Shown: positions 8,778-15,631, counted from the first letter of the stretch. The stretch is 25,519 bases of DNA from Ignavibacteria bacterium (GCA_027347805.1 DAIEQP010000320.1:1-25519); one strand, 5' to 3'. Notes: a model not told the origin generated them from the sequence alone. Numbers and translations: made by a program.

Positions 8778-10329
8778 ACTTATAATTGACGGTCATTCAC
8801 TTTCATTAAAAAAAATTGATCAGTTTATACATGACAATCCCAAAGTAATTCTATCAGAAACTTCTAAGAAAAAAGTTATTGCGGCCCGCAAATTAATTGA
8901 TGAATGGGTTGAAAGCGAAAAAGTTATTTACGGTGTAACAACTGGATTCGGAGGATTTTCAAGTATCCGCGTTCAGCACAATGATATTGAAAAGCTGCAG
9001 GAAAATTTAATTATCAGTCATACTGCCGGTGTTGGAGAAAATCTTCCTCCATTAATTGTTAAACTGATGATGCTTCTCCGTGTAAATGCGCTAGCAAGCG
9101 GTTATTCAGGAATTCGACTCGAAACCTTGCAGTTATTAATTGATATGATTAACAAAAACATTATTCCTGTTATTCCCTCCCAGGGTTCTGTTGGTGCAAG
9201 CGGAGACCTAGCACCATTGGCACATCTTGTACTTTCAATGATCGGCAAAGGTGAAGTGCAAATAATTTCTGACATCACTAATGAAAAAGCTGTTAAAGTA
9301 AAAGCAGTTTCTTCAAAGCGGGCTCTTGAAAAATTTGGACTTAAGCCAATTCGATTAGCAGCAAAGGAGGGATTAGCATTAATAAACGGAACCCAGATGA
9401 TGGCAGCGTTTGGAGCTTATATCTGCATTGAAGCTCAAAAACTTTTGAAGCTGGCAGATATTTCCGGTGCGCTTTCTCATGAAGCATTACGGGCAACTGA
9501 TAAAGCATTCGATCTAAGACTTCACAATCTTCGGCCTTATCCAGGACAGATTGATACGGCAAAAAATCTGCTCGCTCTGCTTAAACACAGCCAGATTCGT
9601 TCTTCACATGTTGTTGGAGATCCGCGGGTTCAGGATTCATATTCAATTCGATGCATGCCTCAAATACATGGTGCATCGCGAGATGCGGTTAATTATGTGT
9701 GTTCAAAAATAGAAATCGAAATTAATTCTGTTAATGATAATCCTATAATCTTTGCTGATGATAAAGATTATATCAGCGGTGGAAATTTTCATGGACAGCC
9801 ATTAGCATTGCCGCTTGATTTCATGGCAATTGCTCTTTCGGAATTGGCTGATATTTCGGAAAGAAGAATTGATCATATAACAAATGGTTCAACAGAAAAA
9901 CTTCCTAAGTTTCTTGCAGCACACGGCGGTTTAAATTCTGGATATATGATTGCTCAATATACAGCGGCAGCCCTTGTATCAGAAAATAAAGTTCTCGCAC
10001 ACCCTGCAAGCGTGGATTCAATACCGACTTCTGCTGGAAAGGAAGATATAAATTCCATGGGTTCAATTTCTGCACGTAAATGTTTTCAAATTTTAAAAAA
10101 TGTTCAGAAAGTAATTGCAATAGAAATGATGGTTGCCGCACAGGGAATTGATTTTCTAAAACCATTAAAGTGCGGAACAGGAACCAACGCGGCTTATACA
10201 ACAATAAGAAAACAGATCCCTACTTTGAAACATGACCGTCTTCTTCATAAGGATATATCGAAATCAATAAAACTTGTTGAGAACAACGAAATATTGGAGA
10301 GTGTTGAAGCAGTTGTTAAGTTACATTAA
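8764..10329 (+). CDS. hutH: Histidine ammonia-lyase (HutH-like)
   Basis: This 521-residue protein is a member of the MIO-dependent aromatic amino acid lyases. The cofactor triad Ala145-Ser146-Gly147 sits in GSVGASGDLAPLAHL. Other active-site signatures are Y56 in 'YGVTTGFG', the Ser85-His86 pair in 'SHTAGVG', 'NGTQMM', 'QDSYSIRC.PQ.HG', 'NDNP' and 'GGNFHGQ'. The SH pair is that of histidine lyases rather than phenylalanine or tyrosine lyases. HutH deaminates L-histidine to urocanate and ammonia. The late motif reads K426-E427-D428-I429 where many HutH have Q-E-D-H, so substrate choice is not certain. No hutU, hutI or ftcD lies nearby. It starts inside hflX (14-base overlap) and is last in the operon. 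Confidence 0.88.
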   Translation: MDNNKLIIDGHSLSLKKIDQFIHDNPKVILSETSKKKVIAARKLIDEWVESEKVIYGVTTGFGGFSSIRVQHNDIEKLQENLIISHTAGVGENLPPLIVKLMMLLRVNALASGYSGIRLETLQLLIDMINKNIIPVIPSQGSVGASGDLAPLAHLVLSMIGKGEVQIISDITNEKAVKVKAVSSKRALEKFGLKPIRLAAKEGLALINGTQMMAAFGAYICIEAQKLLKLADISGALSHEALRATDKAFDLRLHNLRPYPGQIDTAKNLLALLKHSQIRSSHVVGDPRVQDSYSIRCMPQIHGASRDAVNYVCSKIEIEINSVNDNPIIFADDKDYISGGNFHGQPLALPLDFMAIALSELADISERRIDHITNGSTEKLPKFLAAHGGLNSGYMIAQYTAAALVSENKVLAHPASVDSIPTSAGKEDINSMGSISARKCFQILKNVQKVIAIEMMVAAQGIDFLKPLKCGTGTNAAYTTIRKQIPTLKHDRLLHKDISKSIKLVENNEILESVEAVVKLH

Positions 10330-10503
10330 TCAGATTTGTGAATTTTCTTTCTGTGATTCCTTTGTTTTATAAATACTTTCTTTACCAAGCCTATCTCTCC
10401 GGTCTATCCATTTATCTATCTTTGAAATCAACAAACCGAAAAGCATTAAGCCAATTACAAGAAGAAGTGTTACAAGTATAAAAACTATCGTGTACGAACT
10501 CAT
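10330..10503 (-). CDS. 57-residue single-pass membrane protein
   Basis: This short open frame was found by reading the gap after hutH. ATG at 10503 leads to TGA at 10332-10330, giving 57 residues. The protein begins MSSYTIVFILVTLLLVIGLM and has one hydrophobic helix at about 5-26, then 'SKIDKWIDRRDRLGKES' and a polar, charged tail. This is a typical N-terminal anchor with a basic cytoplasmic side. It fills the space between hutH and the upstream lipoprotein gene, 37 bases after that gene on the same strand. Its stop directly abuts the hutH stop. Function is unknown. A coherent membrane anchor and tidy spacing favour a real gene, but homologues were not checked. Confidence 0.6.
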   Translation of the reverse strand: MSSYTIVFILVTLLLVIGLMLFGLLISKIDKWIDRRDRLGKESIYKTKESQKENSQI

Positions 10504-10540
10504 TTAATTATTCTCTTATTAAAATCATTGCCGCAGATTA

Positions 10541-10960
10541 TTATTCACTAAGATCAAAAGCCTTATCAATTTTTAGTTTTTTACCGGAAAGTTCATCTTT
10601 AAAGTTTATTATTGCCAAATAATTACCCTGTTTGTAAGTACTATCAAGTTTTATTTGAACATTTAACTGTGAATCTGAATCTTCTTCTTTTGCAAGCTGT
10701 TCAAGCTTACCGCTCTGAACATTTTGCTTAATTGTACCATCGGGCATTTTAATATCTATCATAAAAGTAAGTTTGCTGTAATACTGCCCTTTATGTTCAA
10801 ATAATTCGTAACCCTTCGCCTGGCAGCTAAGATTTAACTCCCAGCCTTTTTCCAGTGTATAAGCAAAAGCTTCCGGGCTGAATAATTCAAATTTTCTCTC
10901 TTTTTTTGCACACGCGGCAATTATTATTACCAGAATAAAAATTGAAAAGAACTTTTTCAT
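10541..10960 (-). CDS. Small lipoprotein
   Basis: This 139-residue protein has a lipoprotein signal: MKKFF, a hydrophobic core, and the lipobox I-A-A-C with the lipidated Cys at residue 17. The mature part (KKERKFELFSPEAF...) is mostly short strands with alternating hydrophobic residues and reads like a compact beta-sandwich ('YYSKLTFMIDI', 'QLNVQIKLDSTYKQGNYLAIINF'). It is therefore probably anchored in the envelope. I do not recognise the family. It is separated from serC by a strong hairpin terminator, so it likely has its own promoter in the 10961-11031 gap. The 57-residue membrane protein follows on the same strand. Confidence 0.75.
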   Translation of the reverse strand: MKKFFSIFILVIIIAACAKKERKFELFSPEAFAYTLEKGWELNLSCQAKGYELFEHKGQYYSKLTFMIDIKMPDGTIKQNVQSGKLEQLAKEEDSDSQLNVQIKLDSTYKQGNYLAIINFKDELSGKKLKIDKAFDLSE

Positions 10961-10979
10961 CTCTTCCTCAAATTAATAG

Positions 10980-11008
10980 AATACCCCGACCTGTTTGATC
11001 GGGGTATT
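10980..11008 (-). terminator. Hairpin terminator of serC
   Basis: There is a perfect 10-base inverted repeat, AATACCCCGA (10980-10989) against TCGGGGTATT (10999-11008), with a 9-base loop. It lies 23 bases downstream of the serC stop and before the next minus-strand gene, so it most likely ends the serC transcript. Reading the minus strand, the stem is followed by a T/A-rich but not purely T tract. Confidence 0.75.
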
Positions 11009-11031
11009 TTCTAACCTGCTTAAAATATATT

Positions 11032-12117
11032 TTAATTATTTTTTTTGAACTCTTCCATAAATGCAACCAAATCTTCAACACCTTTCTTTGGGAAAGCATT
11101 ATAGATAGATGCACGAATACCGCCAACTGAGCGGTGGCCTTTCAATCCGCTGAATCCTTTCGCACTAGCTTCTTTAATGAATTTTTCTTCCAGCTGTTCA
11201 TTTGGCAAACGATAAGTAACATTCATCAAAGAACGATCCTCTGTAACAGTTGTTCCTTTATAGTAACCGGCGCTTGAATCAATTGCATCATAAAGAATTT
11301 TAGCTTTCTCAACATTGCGGCGGTACATTTCATCAAGTCCGCCCATATTTAACAGCCACTTAAATACTAATCCGGAAATATAAATTCCAAAAGTTGCAGG
11401 GGTATTGTACATAGAATCGTTATCAACATGAATTTTGTAGTTCATGTAAGTATGTAATGAATCCTGGCTTCTAGCAAGCAAATCTTTTCTGATTACAACA
11501 ACAACTACTCCAGATGGACCTATATTTTTCTGAGCGCCTGCGTAAATTAATCCATATTTATTTATATCGATTTTTTTATGTAGAAAATCTGAAGATGCAT
11601 CGCACACAAGAGGAACATTACCAATTTCAGGTTCGTTTCTCCATTGTGTTCCATAAATAGTATTATTTGAAGTAAAGTGAACAAATGCTGCTTCTGGATC
11701 GAGTTTTAATTCGCTTTGTTTTGGAATGCGAGTATAATTTTCTGATTTTGTTGTTCCGGCAACATTTACAGTTCCAACACGTTTAGCTTCTTTAGCTGCT
11801 TTCTCAGCCCAGGCTCCTGTAACTATATAATCAGCTTTATTAACAGGCGGCATCAAATTTAGAGGAACCATCGAAAACTGAAGTGTAGCTCCGCCCTGTA
11901 AAAATAGAATTGCATATTCATCACCGATATTTAAAAGTTTGCGAAGATCTGCATCGGCTTCTTTAATTACAGCATCAAATATCTTTCCGCGGTGGCTCAT
12001 TTCCATTATGCTCATTCCGCTTCCCTTATAGGAAAATAAATCCTTCTGAGCTTCTAAGAGAACTTCTTCGGGCAAGATTGCAGGTCCAGCGCTAAAATTA
12101 TAAATACGTTTTTCCAT
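11032..12117 (-). CDS. serC: Phosphoserine aminotransferase
   Basis: This 361-residue class V aminotransferase is SerC. It opens with 'YNFSAGPAILPEEVL', carries 'FLQGGATLQFSMVP', and has the PLP lysine Lys197 in 'YAGAQKNIGPSG'. The C-terminus 'GLKGHRSVGGIRASIYNAFP' is also diagnostic. SerC makes 3-phosphoserine from 3-phosphohydroxypyruvate and glutamate in serine biosynthesis, and also acts in pyridoxal phosphate synthesis. Its length equals the usual 360. It lies 42 bases downstream of the DUF1015 gene on the same strand, a pairing I recall from other Bacteroidota genomes. No serA or serB is in the window. A strong hairpin terminator follows. Confidence 0.97.
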   Translation of the reverse strand: MEKRIYNFSAGPAILPEEVLLEAQKDLFSYKGSGMSIMEMSHRGKIFDAVIKEADADLRKLLNIGDEYAILFLQGGATLQFSMVPLNLMPPVNKADYIVTGAWAEKAAKEAKRVGTVNVAGTTKSENYTRIPKQSELKLDPEAAFVHFTSNNTIYGTQWRNEPEIGNVPLVCDASSDFLHKKIDINKYGLIYAGAQKNIGPSGVVVVVIRKDLLARSQDSLHTYMNYKIHVDNDSMYNTPATFGIYISGLVFKWLLNMGGLDEMYRRNVEKAKILYDAIDSSAGYYKGTTVTEDRSLMNVTYRLPNEQLEEKFIKEASAKGFSGLKGHRSVGGIRASIYNAFPKKGVEDLVAFMEEFKKNN

Positions 12118-12159
12118 TTTGTCACTCCATTTATTTTGATTTAGTTATTCTCAAAAGGA

Positions 12160-13392
12160 CTAAATAACATGTACCAGCAATCCATCTCGCAGTTTAGGTT
12201 CGAACCATGTCGATTTAGGGGGCATTATTTCACCGGCATCAGAAATATTAATTAAATCGTCTAGCGAAACAGGATAGAGTGAAAAAGCAACTGCAGCTTT
12301 TCCAGTATCAACCAGCATTTCAAGTTCTTGTGTTCCTCTAATTCCGCCAATAAAATCAATGTTAGTATCCGTGCGCGGATCTTCGATTCCAAGTACCGGC
12401 TGAAGTAAATAATTTTGAAGAATACTTACGTCAAGATTATCTCCAACTGTCTTTCCCGGTTTAATATTTTCATTTGGTTTTAGCAGGTACCACTTTTTAT
12501 CAATATACATACAGAATGTTTTTTTTGCGGGCGGATTTGGTGAAGCAGATTCTTCAATAGAAAAATTCTTCCTGATTTTTTCAATCAACTTTTCATTTTT
12601 CATTTTGATATCGTGCACGGTTCTATTGTATGGTAAAATTTTCAACTGGTCGGCCGGGAAAAGCACCGCTAGAAAATAATTATATTCTTCGGTTCCATTA
12701 TGGTCAGGATTAGATTCCATTTTTATTTTTTGAACACGGCTTGCACTTGCAGCCCGATGATGTCCATCGGCAATGTATAGATTTTTCACCTTTGCAATTT
12801 CACCAATAACCAGCGGAGTTGAATCGGCAGGTAAAATCCAAATTGTGTGTTTAATTCCATCAACAGCTGTAAAATCATAAATCGGCTGATTTTTCTTCAT
12901 CGTCTCATTAACAACTTTATCAATTTCTGCAACGCCCTTGTAAGTTAAAAACACCGGTCCGGTTTGAGCTTCGGTAGTAAGAATATGGTTTGTTCTATCA
13001 TCTTCTTTTACTTTACGAGTTTTCTCATGTTTCATTATTACATCATTATTGTAATCTTCAACAGAAAATGTTGCCGCCAATCCAACCTGTGATTGATCTC
13101 CCATTACAAGTTTATAAACATAAATACAATCTGTTGATTCCTGGATCAAAGGCGCTTCTTGTTTTAGCCGATCAAAATTTTCTTTTGCCTTTTTATAAAC
13201 CCCGGGCGAGTAAACATCGGTTCCATCCGGCATTTCAATTTCCGATCGTGTAACTCTCAATAAGCTTATAGGATTTCCTTTTGCATAAGCTGCCGATTCT
13301 TCTTTGTTAACAACATCGTATGGAACACTAGCAACCAGGTGAGCGACTTTTTCATCAGGCCTAACAGCCTTAAATGGACGTATTACAGCCAT
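12160..13392 (-). CDS. DUF1015 family protein
   Basis: This protein has 410 residues from ATG at 13392. The open frame extends 14 codons further to a GTG at 13434, but the family begins 'MAVIRPFKAVRP', so the ATG is preferred. Conserved blocks are 'PYDVVN' near 24, 'HEKTRKVKEDDR' at 122-133, 'IADGHHRAAS' at 207-216, and 'NYFLAVLFPADQLKILPYNR' around 238-257. DGHHR is also a signature of the ParB/sulfiredoxin-like nucleotide-binding fold, which includes free-serine kinases. Placement directly before serC suggests a role in phosphoserine or serine metabolism, as inference. There is no signal peptide, so it is cytoplasmic. Confidence 0.88.
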   Translation of the reverse strand: MAVIRPFKAVRPDEKVAHLVASVPYDVVNKEESAAYAKGNPISLLRVTRSEIEMPDGTDVYSPGVYKKAKENFDRLKQEAPLIQESTDCIYVYKLVMGDQSQVGLAATFSVEDYNNDVIMKHEKTRKVKEDDRTNHILTTEAQTGPVFLTYKGVAEIDKVVNETMKKNQPIYDFTAVDGIKHTIWILPADSTPLVIGEIAKVKNLYIADGHHRAASASRVQKIKMESNPDHNGTEEYNYFLAVLFPADQLKILPYNRTVHDIKMKNEKLIEKIRKNFSIEESASPNPPAKKTFCMYIDKKWYLLKPNENIKPGKTVGDNLDVSILQNYLLQPVLGIEDPRTDTNIDFIGGIRGTQELEMLVDTGKAAVAFSLYPVSLDDLINISDAGEIMPPKSTWFEPKLRDGLLVHVI

Positions 13393-13486
13393 TAATTCTC
13401 CATAATTTTTCAAATTACCTGCGCAAATTAGCACATAGAGGTATGATTGTAAAATGCGGAACGAAATAAAAAGGAGATGGCGATTT

Positions 13487-14191
13487 CTAATTCATCGCCA
13501 CATCAAATAAGATTATACTTGAATTTTCAAGGGCTGTCCATTTGATTTTTTCCATTTCAGTAATCATAATTGCATCACCCTGGGTTAGTTCATTTTCTTC
13601 AACAACTATTTTTCCGTTGACTACATGAAGATATATTCCGTTATCCTTTTGTAACGAATATTTCTGCTCATAATTTTTATCCAAATCCGACAGAAATATT
13701 TTTGCATCCTGATGAATGTATATAACTCCGTCTGCATGATCGCCGCTGGCTACAAGCAATAATTTATTTTTCTTTTCATCAGTATTGTATTGCATATCTT
13801 CATATGCAGGTTTTAATCCCATTTCTTTAGGAATAATCCAAATCTGAAATAGTTTTAGAATTTCTTTGTCTGATGCATTAAACTCCGAATGAAAAATTCC
13901 TTTACCGGCAGACATTTTCTGTACTTCTCCAACGCGGATTACTCCCTCACTTCCGGTACTGTCACGGTGAGCAATTACTCCCTGCGTTACGATTGTAATT
14001 ATTTCCATATCGCGGTGAGGATGAGTTGGAAATCCTGCAGATGGTAAAATGGTATCATCATTTATTACACGGAGTGGTCCAAAAGCCATATTATGAGGAT
14101 CATAATAATCTCCGAAAGAAAAACTATGGTAGCTTTCAAGCCAATCAATTTTTGTTTTTCCCCGCTCGTTTGATTTGCGAATCTTTATCAT
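13487..14191 (-). CDS. Pirin family protein (bicupin)
   Basis: This 234-residue protein matches bacterial pirins of the YhhW/YhaK type. Metal ligands are His57 and His59 in 'FPTHPHRDMEI' and His101 and Glu103 in 'GIFHSEFNAS', in the N-terminal cupin. 'WLESYHSFSFGDYYDP' at 17-32 is the family opening. Some bacterial pirins have quercetin 2,3-dioxygenase activity and others act in redox or quinone stress. The ATG is preceded by a good Shine-Dalgarno sequence (AAAGGA, four bases before the start). The leader between marR and this gene carries an 8-base inverted repeat (14207-14234). It is downstream of marR on the same strand, so control by that regulator is plausible. Confidence 0.93.
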   Translation of the reverse strand: MIKIRKSNERGKTKIDWLESYHSFSFGDYYDPHNMAFGPLRVINDDTILPSAGFPTHPHRDMEIITIVTQGVIAHRDSTGSEGVIRVGEVQKMSAGKGIFHSEFNASDKEILKLFQIWIIPKEMGLKPAYEDMQYNTDEKKNKLLLVASGDHADGVIYIHQDAKIFLSDLDKNYEQKYSLQKDNGIYLHVVNGKIVVEENELTQGDAIMITEMEKIKWTALENSSIILFDVAMN

Positions 14192-14206
14192 TTTATCCTT
14201 TCACTC

Positions 14207-14234
14207 TTACGAGTAATTTGTTTCGAACTCGTAA
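14207..14234. promoter_or_regulatory. Inverted repeat in the pirin leader (candidate operator)
   Basis: TTACGAGT (14207-14214) and ACTCGTAA (14227-14234) form a perfect 8-base inverted repeat with a 12-base spacer. It sits 16-43 bases before the pirin start codon. No T-tract follows on either strand, so a terminator is unlikely. The size and symmetry fit a dimeric regulator site. The binding protein is unknown. The MarR protein encoded just upstream is the first candidate. Confidence 0.45.
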
Positions 14235-14254
14235 TAATAACAAGAAAGAAACGT

Positions 14255-14710
14255 TTAAAGTTTCGAAACTTCCAACCCGAGTTTTTTTAGAAGATCGCCA
14301 AGATCTTTTTGTTCATCTGCAGAAAGAACATTCATAAATCTGGAAATATTTTCTGCGTGTATTTTGAAAACTTCCTCAAATGTTTTTAATCCGTGAGATG
14401 TTAAATTAACATTGATTGCTCTTCGATCTTCTTTACTGTGAGTTCTTTCTATATATCCAAGCTTTTCAAGATTATCAAGAACAAGCGTCATATTGCCACC
14501 GGATACCAGCATTTTATCGCACAGTTCACCGACTTTTAACTGCCCCAGGTGACCTAGAACCTCAATAACCGCAAATTGCGGCTGGGTCAAACCAAAAGAT
14601 CGAATACTTTCAACAGATTTTCTATTGAATGAAGAAAATGCCCGGGCAAGTTTAACCCAGGTGGTTAATGCTAAATCTACTTTCTTTCCATATTTCTTTG
14701 TCGTTTTCAC
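14255..14710 (-). CDS. MarR family transcriptional regulator
   Basis: This regulator has 151 residues from GTG at 14710. A longer open frame begins at TTG 14740, but that codon overlaps the likely -10 box. The GTG has AAAGGA five bases upstream and gives the typical opening 'MKTTKKYGKKVDLALTTWVKLARA'. The winged helix-turn-helix spans about 41-102. It contains LTQPQFAVIEVLGHLG, recognition helix 'GGNMTLVLDNLEKLGYIER' (71-89) and the wing with D95-R96-R97. A single Cys at residue 64 might sense thiol stress, but its position differs from that of OhrR. MarR proteins repress nearby genes and release DNA on binding phenolics or on oxidation. Pirin downstream, DUF2203 divergent and OsmC beyond suggest an oxidant or electrophile response. 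Confidence 0.92.
   Translation of the reverse strand: MKTTKKYGKKVDLALTTWVKLARAFSSFNRKSVESIRSFGLTQPQFAVIEVLGHLGQLKVGELCDKMLVSGGNMTLVLDNLEKLGYIERTHSKEDRRAINVNLTSHGLKTFEEVFKIHAENISRFMNVLSADEQKDLGDLLKKLGLEVSKL
14258..14271. repeat. Perfect 14-base palindrome at the end of marR
   Basis: AAGTTTCGAAACTT is a perfect palindrome formed by the last codons of marR, directly before its stop. It lies about 70 bases upstream of the pirin start. It may be a regulator site embedded in coding sequence or a chance product of the codons. No copy is seen at the other promoters of this window. Confidence 0.35.
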
Positions 14711-14740
14711 AACATTCCTTTCAATCAGTTGATAAACCAA

Positions 14741-14768
14741 GATATATATTTTTAGGACATCTTGTCAA
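14741..14768 (-). promoter_or_regulatory. Sigma-70-like promoter of marR
   Basis: On the minus strand, TTGACA (14768-14763) is followed after 16 bases by TATATC (14746-14741); ATATCT at 17 bases is an alternative. This places transcription start near 14734 and gives a leader of about 24 bases with AAAGGA before the GTG at 14710. It is the reason for rejecting the TTG start at 14740. Confidence 0.5.
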
Positions 14769-14792
14769 GTTAGTTTGTTTAGACTAAATTTG
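14762..14792 (+). promoter_or_regulatory. Bacteroidota-type promoter of the DUF2203 gene
   Basis: TTG (14762-14764), 20 bases, then TAAATTTG (14785-14792) matches the Bacteroidota promoter pattern with a -33 TTTG-like box and -7 TAnnTTTG. Transcription would begin near 14797, leaving a leader of about 15 bases before the ATG at 14812. It overlaps the marR -35 region on the other strand. Confidence 0.45.
14778..14788. promoter_or_regulatory. Palindrome between marR and DUF2203 (candidate MarR operator)
   Basis: TTTAG-A-CTAAA is a perfect 5+1+5 palindrome located 10 bases beyond the marR -35 box and overlapping the first bases of the opposing TAAATTTG box. A second partial arm, TTAGT at 14770-14774, pairs with ACTAA at 14783-14787. 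Compact palindromes at this place are typical of autoregulating MarR proteins, but the site is inferred. Confidence 0.45.
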
Positions 14793-14811
14793 CATAAAGA
14801 GAGAATTAAAC

Positions 14812-15192
14812 ATGACTCAAATAGATGTTAAATATTTTACGCCAAAAGAGGCAAATAAAACATTGCCCCTGGTAAAACAAATTGTTCGGGATATACTTGA
14901 TTGCGCAGTAAAAATAAAAATTATTGCTGAATCACTAAATGGTGAGATCGAGGACAACAGTGAAATAAAATATCTTTCTCTTCAAATTCAAAAATACATG
15001 GGTGAGCTTGAAGAGATAGGGTGCTCATATAAAGACTGGAGTTTTGATATTGGTCTTGTAGATTTTCCTTCCGTTATAAACGGCAAAGATGTTTTACTTT
15101 GCTGGCGCAGCGATGAAAATGAAATTCAATATTATCATGGTCTGCTTGACGGATATTCAGGGCGAAGATTAATTCCACAAGAGTACTTATAG
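14812..15192 (+). CDS. DUF2203 family protein
   Basis: This 126-residue soluble protein has the DUF2203 pattern: 'YFTPKEANKTLPLVKQIVRDIL' at the N-terminus, a helical middle, 'LEEIGCSYKDW' near 63-73, and 'GLVDFPSVINGKDVLLCWRSDENEIQYYH' followed by 'G-Y-S-G-R-R-L-I'. The family has no known function. The conserved C-terminal 'LCW' and 'GxxGRR' motifs are intact. It is divergent from marR across 101 bases with overlapping control elements, and convergent with the OsmC gene (10-base gap). Membership in the MarR-controlled set is plausible. Confidence 0.85.
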   Translation: MTQIDVKYFTPKEANKTLPLVKQIVRDILDCAVKIKIIAESLNGEIEDNSEIKYLSLQIQKYMGELEEIGCSYKDWSFDIGLVDFPSVINGKDVLLCWRSDENEIQYYHGLLDGYSGRRLIPQEYL

Positions 15193-15202
15193 CACAATAA
15201 GT

Positions 15203-15631
15203 TTATTTTGATTCTTCTATACTGTATGTATGTGTTATTTCAATTGCCGGCTGAAGCATAGCTGTTACACTGCAATATGTTTTTTGTGATAATTCGATAG
15301 CTCTTTCAACTGCTTCTTTTGGAATATCTTTACCGTAAAAAACATATTCGAGATTTATTTTTGTATATACCTGCGGATGTGCTTCCCTTACCTCTGCATT
15401 CAAGCGAATTTCAAAACCATCGATATTAATTTTTTTCTTTTTTAAAATAACTGCAACATCACTTCCGGTACATCCGCCAAGAGCCAGCAGCAACAATTCT
15501 TTTGGCCTTATGCCCGCGCCGCTTCCTCCAAACTCTTCAGGTCCATCCATAACCACCCAGTGATTGGAATCAGCTTTTCCCATAAATGTTACACCTTGAA
15601 TATGCTTAACTACCGCTGTTTTATTTGCCAT
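15203..15631 (-). CDS. OsmC family protein
   Basis: This 142-residue protein has both OsmC/Ohr cysteines: Cys54 in 'ALGGCTGSDVA' and Cys120 in 'SQKTYCSVTAML'. 'VMDGPEEFGGSGAGIRPKELLL' leads into the first. OsmC proteins reduce organic or inorganic hydroperoxides through the paired Cys. This copy resembles the YhfA-like branch, whose members are often less well characterised, rather than classical Ohr. There is no signal peptide, so it is cytoplasmic. Together with a pirin and a MarR regulator nearby it fits a small redox-stress cluster, although it has its own strand position and a separate upstream gap of 90 bases. Confidence 0.92.
   Translation of the reverse strand: MANKTAVVKHIQGVTFMGKADSNHWVVMDGPEEFGGSGAGIRPKELLLLALGGCTGSDVAVILKKKKINIDGFEIRLNAEVREAHPQVYTKINLEYVFYGKDIPKEAVERAIELSQKTYCSVTAMLQPAIEITHTYSIEESK

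Noticed and set aside
8764..10329. Phenylalanine or tyrosine ammonia-lyase or aminomutase
   Set aside because: The Ser85-His86 pair, the 'QDSYSIRC' motif and Glu427 fit histidine lyases better. The altered K-E-D-I motif is kept as a finding only.
13393..13434. Fourteen extra N-terminal residues on DUF1015
   Set aside because: They begin with a GTG and read unlike the family, which starts MAVIRPFKA at the ATG at 13392.
14207..14234. Rho-independent terminator after marR
   Set aside because: The stem is AT-rich with a 12-base loop and no T-tract follows on either strand. Its place in the pirin leader fits an operator better.
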